A stretch of 64,000 nucleotides of DNA, taken from the NCBI GenBank assembly GCA_013397845.1, contig VZTG01005436.1:1173638-1237637 (forward strand). Reading direction: 5' to 3'. This stretch comes from Melanocharis versteri. Taxonomy: Eukaryota > Chordata > Aves > Passeriformes > Melanocharitidae. The position numbers were made by a program, and so were the translations under genes. The first letter of the stretch is position 1. Every line of letters starts with the position of its first letter. This document shows positions 36,301 through 47,520 of the stretch, piece after piece. The notes below the pieces were generated by a model. The model ran no database searches, was not told the DNA's origin, and saw only the letters and a program-made list of their open reading frames with translations.

Positions 36301-39300
36301 ATCTATGGACCTCTCTGGTAAGGTGAGACCTGAAAAAGAGACGTGCGATCTACTCCGCACACATGAAAGGGCTTACTGCCTTTTTCTCAAGGACAAGTTT
36401 GTTTCAAATTCATGTCCAAAAGTTTTCAGCTCCAAGAGCTGTGCAGTTTAACCTGTATTGCTTCTCTGAGTGACTGTTACCCCCTGAGTTAGAGACAGAA
36501 ATGCTTCAGTGAGACTGACTGCACTTCAGCTTGATCCGAAGCCCATCAAAATTAAGGTTGTTCTTGTAACCTTTATATTGATTTTTTTTGGCGTGACACC
36601 TTCCATTAAACTCTAGGTGTCCCCCCCAACCCAAATATTATTAAAGACAATCCCTGTGGTACAGTATATCAGAAGTACAAATGCATGTGTAATACTATAT
36701 ATTCATGACCTCTTAGATATGCAACTGTGCACACACCTAATATGAAAATGAAATCAAACAAATGTGATTCAGTCCTTCTAGATACCTCAGCCCACTTGTC
36801 CCAGTTGTGTAGCATATTAGCATTCATCTCACAGCGATTTGCCTACAGAAATTTTTCAAGATGAAAGTTTGATGCATAAGAAGAATCTCAGGACAGAGCG
36901 GTTCCCTTAGCAACCTTGCAGCCGGCTCCAGCAGCCCTGACCCAGCTACAAAGCCCTTCACAAGCAGAGGAGACACACTTAATGACAGCTGAATGAAATT
37001 TGGGAGTACTGATAAACTGCCTTCTTATCTGGAAAACACCTTTGAGGAATATTATCTTTATTGACTTGCTTAAAAAAAAAAAGCCCACAAACTGCTGCTA
37101 CAAATTAGTACACAATAATAAGCAGCAATACCAATTTATTAGTGTGCCCTCCCTCTCCACCAGTAAAGCACCTGGGGCACTGAATAACAGAGTAAAAATA
37201 AACACACCATAATTAATTAACACTGATTACACTTCCTCCCCTCCAGACCTTCTCAAACATAGCTGTTTAGTCCTGTCTGTCTCACCCATGGCTCTCCTCA
37301 TGCCACCTACACCAGGAAGCCCCTTGCCACATCCCCAGCTCTCCATTTCCTCTGCAAGCTCTGGCCTTGTCTCATCTCGTGTCTTGGAGTCAGTGTACAA
37401 CTTTGTCCTTTTCCTATTTTTGTACCCGCCTTCCCTCTCCTGCCACCATTTTATGAAGAAAAAAGGCCAGTTTTGTCTTTTGTTGGGCAGGGAAATCAGT
37501 TATGGGTGTGACTGAATTGGGATAGCAAGGAAGTACTTAGAGAATAATATGGGCAAATGTTGCTATGATTTTCCAGGTATTTCTTTCCACAATGCTGAAA
37601 ACAAGTATTATCAAAATTTTGGCTTTTATTGACATATTCACATGGTATCTCTGGGCCAGGTCTGAGCCTCCTGGTTGACTACTGTGTTGTCTAAATTAAG
37701 AAAAATGAAACATCTCCTCTACAGAGAGGTTGATGACATTGACCTCTCTGCTCAGTTACAAGGTGCTACCTTCTAGCCAAGTTTCAATGTGAGTTTTGCA
37801 AATCTTCCCAACTTCACCCTAGGGCTGACTCATTGACAAAGGCAAGCTTTAGCAGATAGGGATTGCAACAGATAATTTTTGATGTGTTGGTGAATGTGCA
37901 TGTGGAATAAAAGGGAGGTTCACGAGAGCTTTGTCTGACACAACACAAGGAAAGCCATTTTCTATAGGTCAAGGTAATCCCTTTCCATCGTCAGGATAAT
38001 GCCAACAATTTAAGAATATTAAATTGTTATGTGCCAGGGAAAAAAGGCCTTTAGCATCCTAACTTTCTCCAATGTGATCCTTTTCATGCTTAGTCCCTAT
38101 CACCATATGCCAATCTCTGCAAGGATTAACCAGCAAAATCCCCACTGAAGACTACTGTGCCAGGGCACAAACCCATGAGAAATCGGCAATGCCTTCCAGA
38201 CTCTTAGAAATAAAAATAGGAAAGAAAAACTGTGGAAGTTTTATTATATGTTATAATAGGTGTTGCATGCTGTAAAATGCCACATGTTGCAACAAATTTG
38301 AATGAAGCTTGTAGTTACCTCCATTGCATTATTCATACTATTATTAAGAGAGAATGATAATGAAAAAAATCTTAGTGGGGTTTATAAAATTCTGATGGGG
38401 ATGGACCTCCTGTACTCCAAGATAAAAGTTACATATGTAAACAGAAAATCTGCATGTCAAAGGGAGATATTCCCTTTCACAGCTTGTGTTAGGCAGGAAA
38501 CTGTAGAAGTTGTGGCTGAAAAATGAGCACTGTGTACCCGTGCAAGACTGTGGCTGGAGATGTGACAGTGCGTGTGACAGCAGCTTCAGCATTCCTTCAC
38601 GCTGGGGTGAGCATGAGCCTTCTTTCCACAAATTTGAAGGCATTGTTTGTGAAAAAGGTGAGGTTTTTTTAGGACAGATACACTTAGCCTAAACCACCAC
38701 TCATTCTAAACCTCAATTCTGCATCTATAGATACTCAGAAACAGATATTAGTAGGTTTAGATTAAATGCTGATAAATAGATCAAATTTACTTCCACATCT
38801 CATGTTATTTAAAGTGATTTTCCCAGCTCACTTGACAGTCTCCAAAGCTAAAAGATATCCCTTATTGCGTGTAGATACACATACACAGTTTATAATTTTG
38901 AATCATCTGTTCACCTTCAGATCAGCTGGGCAAAGTTCAGGCACAGGCAGAGCAGGTGGCTGTAAAATCGCGATCGGCCCTGGCTGCTGCAGCTTTGGCA
39001 CAAGTGCCGGTTTTTGCCTCTCCTTTCTCCTGGAAGGGATGGGAATAGGCTGCCTGAGCCACCTGAGCTACTCTCAGAGCAGACGTCTCTCTCCTTCTAT
39101 AGCTGGATGTGCCACTGCCCTGTGGTTGGGGTCAAGATGTGGTGCTGGAGGAGATTTCACCAGGGTGGAGAGAGACAGACAGGCATGTCACGAGGCCACT
39201 CTCCATGTCTTTACCTTCCTTCTCCTTCCCTATGCCATTTGTGTGAGGGCACAGATTCCTGGGGAGAAGAGAGGAGGAAGCAACAAACCTGCACCATCGC

Positions 39301-41024
39301 CTAACACCATCACAAGTCTTCTGTAGTCTCCCCAAACCACTAAAATTTTGCAGGCCTCTGCACCATTTAGTCCACTTCCTTCTCTCCCGTGTCATCAGGT
39401 ATTGCCTATTCCTGGTCCCTGATATCTCTCTGCCCCAGCCAACACATGCCTTTCCACACAATCCCTACACTGCACCTGGGTGTGGGTTTCACAGTGGGTT
39501 TGCCTGTGCACTTGACATAAACATTTCTGACCTCTGAGCAAAGTACTCCTATATTGCCCCTCTGATGTCTTAGCTCTGCCCGTGTGCTGCCAGCCTGAGC
39601 TCTTGCTGAGAAGCCATGGGGAAAAATTTGGAACTGTCAGCTCTGCCCCAGCCCCACAGCACCACCATGCCAGCCCTGAAAAGCTGACAAAAGCTCTGGC
39701 CACGAAAGCTGCTGCAAAAAAGAATTTACAGTCTTGGCAGACAGGGTGAGCAGAGGTTTGTGAGAAGGGAAACAGGAAAGCAGAGAGAAGAAAAATGACA
39801 GCCCAACGCAGAGGACATCGGTAACGTCTTCAGAGCTAGATGTGCTAAGATGGACCTGCATCTCAAAAAGGACAGGGTATGGCTAGGGGACCATGGCTCA
39901 GAGAATGCAGGGTTGCAAGATTTTATGATCAACCACATGATCCTCAAAAATGTTGAATTTAACTCTCTAAACGCCTAGCTCAAATAAAAAATAATTTAGG
40001 GTGTTACAGTCTGAATAAAACATTAAGACATATGAAATATTCACAGTGGTCCCCTCTGAGTTTATAAGCCATGACTGTTGAAAATTTTAGACAGGGCTGT
40101 GTCACCTCTGAAGTAGGCCATAATAATTACAGCATAGAATATATATGGGATAGGAGAAAAGGCATCCTTGATAGTACAGTGCTCTAAATTCAAAGTGATT
40201 GAAGAATTTCAGAAAGATATTTGCAATTTTTCATGGAATAGAAATTGAAAGAAAAAAATATGTATCTCTCTCAGATATCCCAGTTTTGTGTTGTTTTGCT
40301 GATTAGAAACAGCTCAATTTGTTTTATGATACCATTTGTTACTGTACCACAAGGTCCCAATAAACATTTTAATAAACATCATAACCCAAGAACTCATCAT
40401 CTCTGGTTATGTCTCCATAAAAATTTATGACAGCATCATTCTGCCAGGGTTTCTGACTGAAGAACTTAACTTAGATGGTTATTTATGAATTTTGGCTGGG
40501 GGGCACATATTTGTAGAACAGTTGGATGCAGCTGGCTAATTACATCCTCCCCACACACCCATAGTGGAAGCCATCTATACTTTTCTTTGGACATTTTGTG
40601 CCTTCTGACTCCCACAGTGGCCTGGTGCAAAAGGGGATGAGCAGCGGAGTGGTTACGAGCCTAAGCCTGAGCCTGAGCTGCAGCTCAAGCCTGTGGATGG
40701 CACACTGTCTGTAGCTGGACATTGCCCTGCTGGCTACAAGTGCTGCTGAGTGACTCCTTCTAGACACCAGAAGGTGAATTCCAGTCCAGGCCTCCTGCCT
40801 ATTGCTTCAGATGTATCTAGAACCTGCCTGGCCTTCATGGTTTAAACACTGATGAGAAAATGCTTGAACTGACTTTACCCCACAGCCCAGTTCTGTTCTT
40901 TCCTCCCAGCTCATAGCTTCAGCTGATAGTTTTGCACCAAGCCATGTTGAAGCAGCGGGATTACTTTCATATGTATCTTAACAATACTTAATGCCATCAC
41001 AAACTTTGAAACAAGCTCTGGTGA
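36301..41024. other. Unique noncoding sequence, no gene seen
   Basis: No gene recognised. A moderately GC-rich part at 38930-39700 hosts overlapping frames on both strands, including a 186-codon frame at 38766-39326 that matches no family I know. A short imperfect GAGCCT-type hexamer repeat lies at about 40658-40695, overlapping a perfect 14-bp palindrome (TGAGCTGCAGCTCA) at 40674-40687. Confidence 0.5.
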
Positions 41025-41207
41025 TGTCGCTGTGCGCGGCAGTAAAGAGAGCAGACTCACACCAAGCCGTAGAAAGCAGAAGTGTGACAGACTTTATTTT
41101 TATTTTAATTTTTATACAGAGATATCTACATAATAGTGATTGGACAGTGTCATCCCACCCCTCAGGGGGATTGGCTGAAGCCTTATAGCTTCAGTTAGCA
41201 AAACACA
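41025..41207 (-). mobile_element. Short retroviral LTR (class uncertain), minus strand
   Basis: Read on the minus strand this has the promoter layout of a retroviral U3-R-U5. Two CCAAT boxes (ATTGG on plus at 41170-41174 and 41139-41143) are followed by a TATA box (TTTATA on plus at 41111-41116) and two overlapping AATAAA signals (41099-41104 and 41093-41098). A GT-rich R/U5 ends in ...GCGACA. The proposed ends are TGT...ACA. A perfect 7-bp inverted repeat (41175-41181 and 41188-41194) lies in U3. Against it, the sequence just upstream of the proposed LTR start is pyrimidine-rich on the sense strand, not the expected polypurine tract, and no 6-bp target duplication was found. The boundaries are therefore provisional. 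Confidence 0.6.
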
Positions 41208-41649
41208 AGATTAGAAAGAAAGAAAAATGTCCCAGTTTATCTTGTTTTCCTACAGAGTTCGTGAGAAGGAGAAAATTCTTCGGACTGCACGTCCACATGG
41301 TATAAAGGCTTTCACAGACCCCAGGAGTGAAGGAGTAGTTCCTCCAACAGTGAAGTGGAGACTGGACCTGCCCATGGCTCTGGGCTGGGTGAGAACCAAC
41401 AGCACCAATGGAGCAATTCATAAGAGGGGACAAAAAAACAATAAGCAAGAAAGAAAAGGTCTTTCCGTCAGCCATGGTTAGGAGATCAGACATAACGAGA
41501 ACCCAGTCCCAGTGCTCTGGGCAGGTGCTGGGCGTCCTCAGCTTCCAGTTGCAACTGCGTGATGGGTGAGACTGCGAGCCTGCATGAACACTCAGCTCCG
41601 TGCAACATCCCTGGGAGCTGCTGCTCAGTCTCCTCTTTTTAACTTCCAT
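41191..41649 (-). pseudogene. Envelope-leader-like ORF upstream of the LTR
   Basis: A 152-codon open frame on the minus strand that runs into the proposed U3 of the LTR at 41025-41207. It opens with MEVKKRR and a Ser-rich, basic leader. At about residues 52-75 comes MSDLLTMADGKTFSFLLIVF, with a hydrophobic stretch ending LSPLMNC, then a Cys-containing tail with one Asn-Tyr-Ser glycosylation site. Beta-type retroviral envelopes often have such a long basic leader before the signal peptide; that and its place next to an LTR suggest the start of env. The surface and transmembrane domains are missing, so an internal deletion would have joined the leader to the 3' end. No sequence match to a named env was established. 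Confidence 0.4.
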
Positions 41650-44600
41650 TTTTCTTCAATTTTAGTTGCAGCATGAAAAAGTAAAACAGGAGGAAGGGAT
41701 TTGATGCACACAGAGATGGTTCAGTTTAATAGTGGCAACAATCTGCCAAATTCCCAATATTAATTGGCCATGTTTGTCTCCTCAGTTGAAAAGAGACTTT
41801 ATCAGGAATGTGATTTATATAAAAGATTGCTGGTTTTATACCTCTTTATACAAAGCAGGCAATCTTGGCATAAATCAGCATTAAAGCATTTAAACAATAA
41901 GTTGTTAACTCATAAAACAGTAAGTCAGCTTCCACACAAGCCAAAATCAGTCACTGTCAGGTTCTGATCACTTGGTAGGAGTCTCCAGGCAATTTCTCTC
42001 ACATCTGTGCCTTAAAAATAGATTTATCTCAATGCATGGGGGATTTAGCTCAGATTCTCATCGGAAAGAGGTCCATTGCCAGGCCATTTTTATAGCAAAG
42101 TCATAGTCACACACAGGTGTAAGTTTTTTATTGGTTTATGGGTTTGACTATTTTTTTTTGTTTGGTTTTTGTTGTTGTTGTTTGTTTTTTTTTTAAGGAA
42201 ATGTCACTGTTTTATTTTTCATGAGTATGGCACCACGGAGACCAAAGTATATGGGCTTCACCACTGTGCCTTCATTTGTAAGTTGTTCTGTGGCTCAGTA
42301 TATGACTGTTCTTTACTACATTGGCTTATGCAGCTTTTTCCTTTCCAATTTTCTTAGCATTCCTTCCTACTGTACAGCTTAAGACTAAAATAAAGAATAA
42401 AATGACAATAAAGGCTCCCAGGGAAAAACAAAAGGGAGGAAACATGAAAAGGACTTGAGAAGAAAAGGGTATAAAAGCACAAAGTACAAAGGAACCTAGA
42501 GTTGAAAAGATTATAGAATTAAGGGGGAAACGTGCTAATGTAATCTTAAAAAAAAAAGGAAATAATTCAAATGAAAAACCATCAAAAGGAAGATAAAAAA
42601 GAGGAACATTTAAAAAAAAGGAGATATTTTTAGACAGCCTGTTTAACCTGAGACGACCACCCTCAGGAAAGCCAGATGTAGTTTACTGAAATTATTATCC
42701 TAATAAAATGTGTAACAGAACAGAGAGCACCATAAAAACAGTTTTAATGGAGAACACAAAATGATCTTTTCCTTCCTTTTTGGTAACACCTTTGCTTTGA
42801 CCCCAACTTTTGTAAAGGGCATTGGCATTCCTAGCTTGTTAGTTCTCTGCCAAAACAATACCTGTGCAGCTCATACATATTTTTCTACATCAAAATTTCA
42901 CTTTTCCTACCTATAAAACATGGGCATTATTTCTGGACTTGTTTCTCTCTGGGGACAACAGGTGTATTAAGGGCTAATGGGGAGCAGTCCTCAAGTCCTC
43001 TGCACGTGGAGAGAGCGATGGGGATGCAGCCCTGCAGAGTGAGAGCAGTGTCCCCAGCCCTGCCTGCCCATTGCCCTTTCCCCAGGCTCATCCCAACAGG
43101 TACCTTTATTTATGTGATGCTCTTAGCAGGGTTAAAATCAAATGGCCACTCTGAGGGCAGAAAGGGAGAATCAGTTCCGCTTGGTAAAACACAGTCATTA
43201 ATTTTCTCAATTATAATCTTTCATTGCAGTGCTATATTTAAAGCTAAGAAGCCTTACCCCCCCTCCCCACTTTGTTCATAGCCCTTATTTACAGAAACGT
43301 CTACGTTTCCTAAAATATCACATTTTTTCTGGGAATTACTATATTTCTCTTAATTTCAGAAAAGAGCTATACCGATAGATTAAAAAAAAAGCGTAACACC
43401 TCTGTTCAAATGATATCCATATAAAAAAGTAGAAGAGTGAGTAGTCTTGTTAGTTAAGTCTGCATTTCCCATTTCTTTTTACTAGGGCCATAGTATAAAG
43501 CCGTTGGAAGGGCAGTTAGATAAATTAACAAAAGAAACATTCATCAAGGACTATTAACCACTAAGGCGCAAACTCAGTTTTTGGCTACGGAATGCAGTAA
43601 GTTAAGTCACTAAGACTGCTGAGAACTGAAATATCACATGGTTCTTGCCTTGATTTAATCTTGCTTTAGACCAGAGGGAGATGACTTAGATGCACCATTG
43701 CATGCAGCCTGGCATTTTAATGTTGTAAAACCAGAAGACAAAGAACCAAACATACCTTTTTAGAGTATTTGCCATGGGGATTTCGTTGGCATGCATTGCA
43801 TCAGCAGACACAGGTTGTCGATGCTAAACACATCATTAAGGGTTGAGAGCATGAAGTCCACATTTTGCACTGCCACACAAAGCTCTGTCTAGGTTAGAGA
43901 AGAAGGTCATCAGTGGAGCAGCTTCCCATTAGGTCTGCACATGTGCAGGGAAAGGCACTGACAAGGAAGGTAGAAGGCCACAAAAATATTCAGAAGTGGT
44001 GAGTGCAGTTCCCAGACAAGCTGGGCAGCTTCTGATGTTCATGAAAACTTTCACGCCGTGGGTTACATACAGCCAAATCCTATTAGTTGCTGACCTGATC
44101 ATTATTGGGGTGAGAATAAGGGAGGGGGAGAAAGGCTGAAATCAGGAGACCCTAGACAGCAAGGGAATTAAAGGTTAAAAATAGACCACTGTCAAGCTGT
44201 ATTTGACATTTCCCACATGCAAACCCCTGGCAGTTTAGAGCACTCAGGAGCAGGTATAAAACCTCATTTCTGCCCATGGTCTGGTGTTAAAGCTGGGCTA
44301 TGTTTCTGAGGAACCCAAGCCAATAAGCCCTGGGAATGACATTGCTGTCATCTAGCGAAGGACCCAGACACCTCCATCATGGGTGGCACCATGCACACCA
44401 AGATGTGCAGTCAAACTAGAGAAGTAATGAAGACAAATCCTACAGCCACACTCTGCCTACCTTGTGGGCTGATGAGTGTTTGTGTAAGATCACTTATCAA
44501 ATCCACTGGAGAAAATGAGAGGAATAGAAAAATAGTCTGCTGGAGAAACTCATCGCTGATCACAAGTGGATCTTTGGTGAGCTATTTGGCAATATGCAGA

Positions 44601-47220
44601 TGAGGCTGAGTGGGATGCAGCAGGCAATTTCTCCCAGAAGGAGGCGTTTCGGGAGCAGACAGTAAAGGATGACAGAGAGAAAGCAATGAGAAGGTGTTGG
44701 CTGGTTTACCAGTTCAGGACCCCAAGCCTGGGATTCCTCCTGAGCATGTGAGTCTATTAAGGGAGGACTGTGGCTCCCTCAGTTAAAAAAAATAGTTTTG
44801 TCTATTGGCATCAGTATAATGATTCTGTGGAAATGAAAATACATGAAGCATTTCCCAAATGGTCATGCATATGGTTATGCTTGACTTCAAAGCTGAGTGC
44901 ATTTCTATGACCTCTCTCCCTGCACTCTCCCTTTTCCCAAGGGAAGAAGATCTCTGATTCTTTTGCGCCTTTATATTCCTAATGTTAACTCCATTCTTCT
45001 TTAGCAACATATCCTCCTTTCTATAGGAAGTCTGAAAGCAAACTCCCATGTGAAGAATGGTGTCAATATTCCCCTCCACAACCTCCTTGTCTTTAAACAG
45101 TAAAATTGTTGACACATGGCTCAGAATATGAATATTTGATCAAAATGAAGCTTCAGTGATTCCAGAAATTTCACGTCCCCAAGCATCTTTTTGGCAGATG
45201 GCCAGTAATCATCTACATTTTTTTCCATTTGGATCCACCTTGTTTCAGGTTTAATGCCCTTAGAATAGAACAACCATTATGGAAATTAGTTAGCAGCTGC
45301 TGTACATCAATGTTTAGAAAATTAATATTACCCACATTACACAGCACAGAAGCTGAATTTTAATGAAGCATGGAAACTATAAGCAAATTGACCTTTCACC
45401 TCATCAGAGAAGTAGTCAAACACTACTTTTTCTGAGAAAACTTATAATTTTCACCAGAATTCTCTGGACACGATAAGAGAAACACAGTATTTTCATTATA
45501 ACAAAAGGAATTAAATGCTTCAGCAGATTAAAGATGACAATAGAATCTAAACTATTACATCTTCTTACTGCTAAGCTTTAGAAATATTTTCTCTTAGTCG
45601 TATGACAGTGGAAATTACAATGCTTTATAATAACAGCTCTAACACATAAAGAGAAATGATCAGATATATGCTGGGAAGAAAACTGATCTAAGCAGTCAGT
45701 TGAGGTTTGAGCTTTCCTCTGGCTTAGGAGCCATTACAATCCCGTACCAAGAAGGCAGCAGCACCAGTCCCTCACTGATTTTTGGTTGCTGGCTTCTTTG
45801 CTTTGCAGCTTTTCATCACCATTTTCTTCTCCTTTTTATTGAACTCTCAAAAATGTTCAATTCTGACCTCTGTAATTTAAATCATGTATCTTCTTTTATG
45901 CTCTAAGACAGCTATAACTAGATCACAGGAAAAACAGAAGGGGTGAATTTATTATATTCAAGCAATGTATCATGGGCATTTTAATTTCAGCTAGAAGCAT
46001 TTGGTTAATGCATTTTTTTCTCATTTTTTAAAAAACGTTTACAAAACCCACTTAGAAAAACTTGCAGGTTGTCTTTCTGCAAAGACTTTCTAAAAACAAT
46101 TTTATAGCCTTTTGAAAACACCATCCCAGTGTGTGTGTCTGTGTATGTGCTTGTGTGGTGTTGTGCATTTTGTAAACATGCATCAAGATTGCAAGTATAA
46201 ATCTACCTGGAGGGTACATTCATTCTAAAAATGGCAGCAAGTACAAGAAAGTCTTTTGATGGAAAATTATGCAGTTTCTAGCAGAACTATTTACTGGACT
46301 ACAAAGTTAGAGGAACAGGTCTGAATGTTGTACTAGCCAAATTTAGTTCTTACTCACATTTACTTGGCAATAAAAAAGGTCTGAAACTCTCAAAAGTTAA
46401 TAAAGGTGAAATAAAAAAAGGCATCAGGAAGACATTACAAGGCTCAAATAACTGTACTATAAGCTGACTCACCTGGCTGCAGCAGGAACGCTTGGTGTGT
46501 AAGGATTCAAATTAACAGAACTTTGGAGGAATGAGAAAGTCTGCTTATCATTTCCCTCAGACAAAATGCTGATTAGAAGAGTGCAGCAGAACCATAAAGT
46601 GCTATAAAATTACTTAAAGGTCATTGCATGTTGTAATAAACTGTAACCTAATTTATTTTTTCTTTAATGCTGACATGAATCTGCTGAAACTAAAAAAGCA
46701 GGTAACTTTCTCAATTAATGTCAAAATGTTCCATTTTATTTTATAGGTTGTTTTACCCATTCTAAGTTGAAATGATGCTTTATTATGGCATCATTTTATG
46801 AGCCCAAAGAGACATTTTGACATTTAGCATAATCTTCCAGAAAATCAGTAGAGAAATGGTTACAAAAGATGTACTGAAACAAAATGTAAGAAAGATTACA
46901 TTATAAATAGGAGTAGTGAATAAAGTATTGTCTTTTTCCCACTTCAGATGTGGGGGCTGTATTTCCCCCCGCTTTCTCTATACTCTTCAGCACTCTCTTT
47001 GAAATAAAAGGCAAGCAACTTGCAAGAGAGACCTTTTAAAAGCAATAAAAATCCTTCTTCAGCCTTCATTTTTGTCTCGTTATTTTACCTGTAACCATTT
47101 GATGACAGTCTAGTGCAGAGGTATTATGGATTTAAACTGCAATTTCTGGGCAGTCTCTGCTCCTTGCTGGGGCGCTGTGGGTGAAGAGAGGAGACATAAA
47201 GGGTTGAATAGTCTCATTTA
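41650..47220. other. Unique AT-rich noncoding sequence, no gene seen
   Basis: AT-rich, with a T-rich/TTG low-complexity tract at 42150-42194 and a GT-rich patch around 46130-46165. A tRNA-Ala-like A box near 42030 is not followed by a tRNA structure. No dispersed repeat or coding exon recognised. Confidence 0.5.
42150..42194. repeat. T-rich/(TTG) low-complexity tract
   Basis: Runs of 8-10 T separated by G and a short (GTT)4 block. It might be a reverse-oriented retroposon tail, but no attached element is recognisable. Confidence 0.8.
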
Positions 47221-47520
47221 AAGAGCCTCTTTCTCGTGGCCCTCTCTGTGACTGGGCGCTGGAGCAGCCCCATTCACGCCACCACAATGCAAAGGCGGGA
47301 GGATGCTGGCAGCCCCTCTCCCTCCCCTGGCCTTTGTCCCCTGCTTCTCTGCTGCTTCCCCACGCAGCTATAGTTCATTGCCGTGGCTCGTGGGCCGGCA
47401 GAAACGACTGACCTACTCTGCTTTGGCTCTTTCAAGGACGTGGCCGCACGGTGCCCCCCCACCGGCCCCTTCCCTGGCTCCCAGCCCAGCATGCCGGCCA
47501 CATGCCCTGCACGTCTCTGA
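47221..47520. promoter_or_regulatory. Small CpG cluster, possible regulatory element
   Basis: I count 15 CpG dinucleotides in these 300 bases, against very few in the neighbouring kilobases, together with clearly higher GC. It contains GCCGTGGCTCGTGGGCCGGC and GGACGTGGCCGCACGG. It ends close to a MEF2-like TTAAAAATAC (about 47533). The frames through it (75 codons minus, 85 codons plus) do not resemble known proteins. A weak CpG island, an orphan promoter or a conserved enhancer are all possible. Confidence 0.35.

Noticed and set aside
38766..39326. 186-codon plus-strand open frame
   Set aside because: One of the two longest frames, but about one of this size is expected by chance in 64 kb. 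No recognisable motif, splice context or family; several other frames overlap it on both strands.
42029..42095. tRNA-Ala-like start (GGGGGATTTAGCTCAG)
   Set aside because: The A-box-like part is good, but the B box is poor and no cloverleaf or acceptor pairing can be formed; not a tRNA gene and too little for a SINE call.
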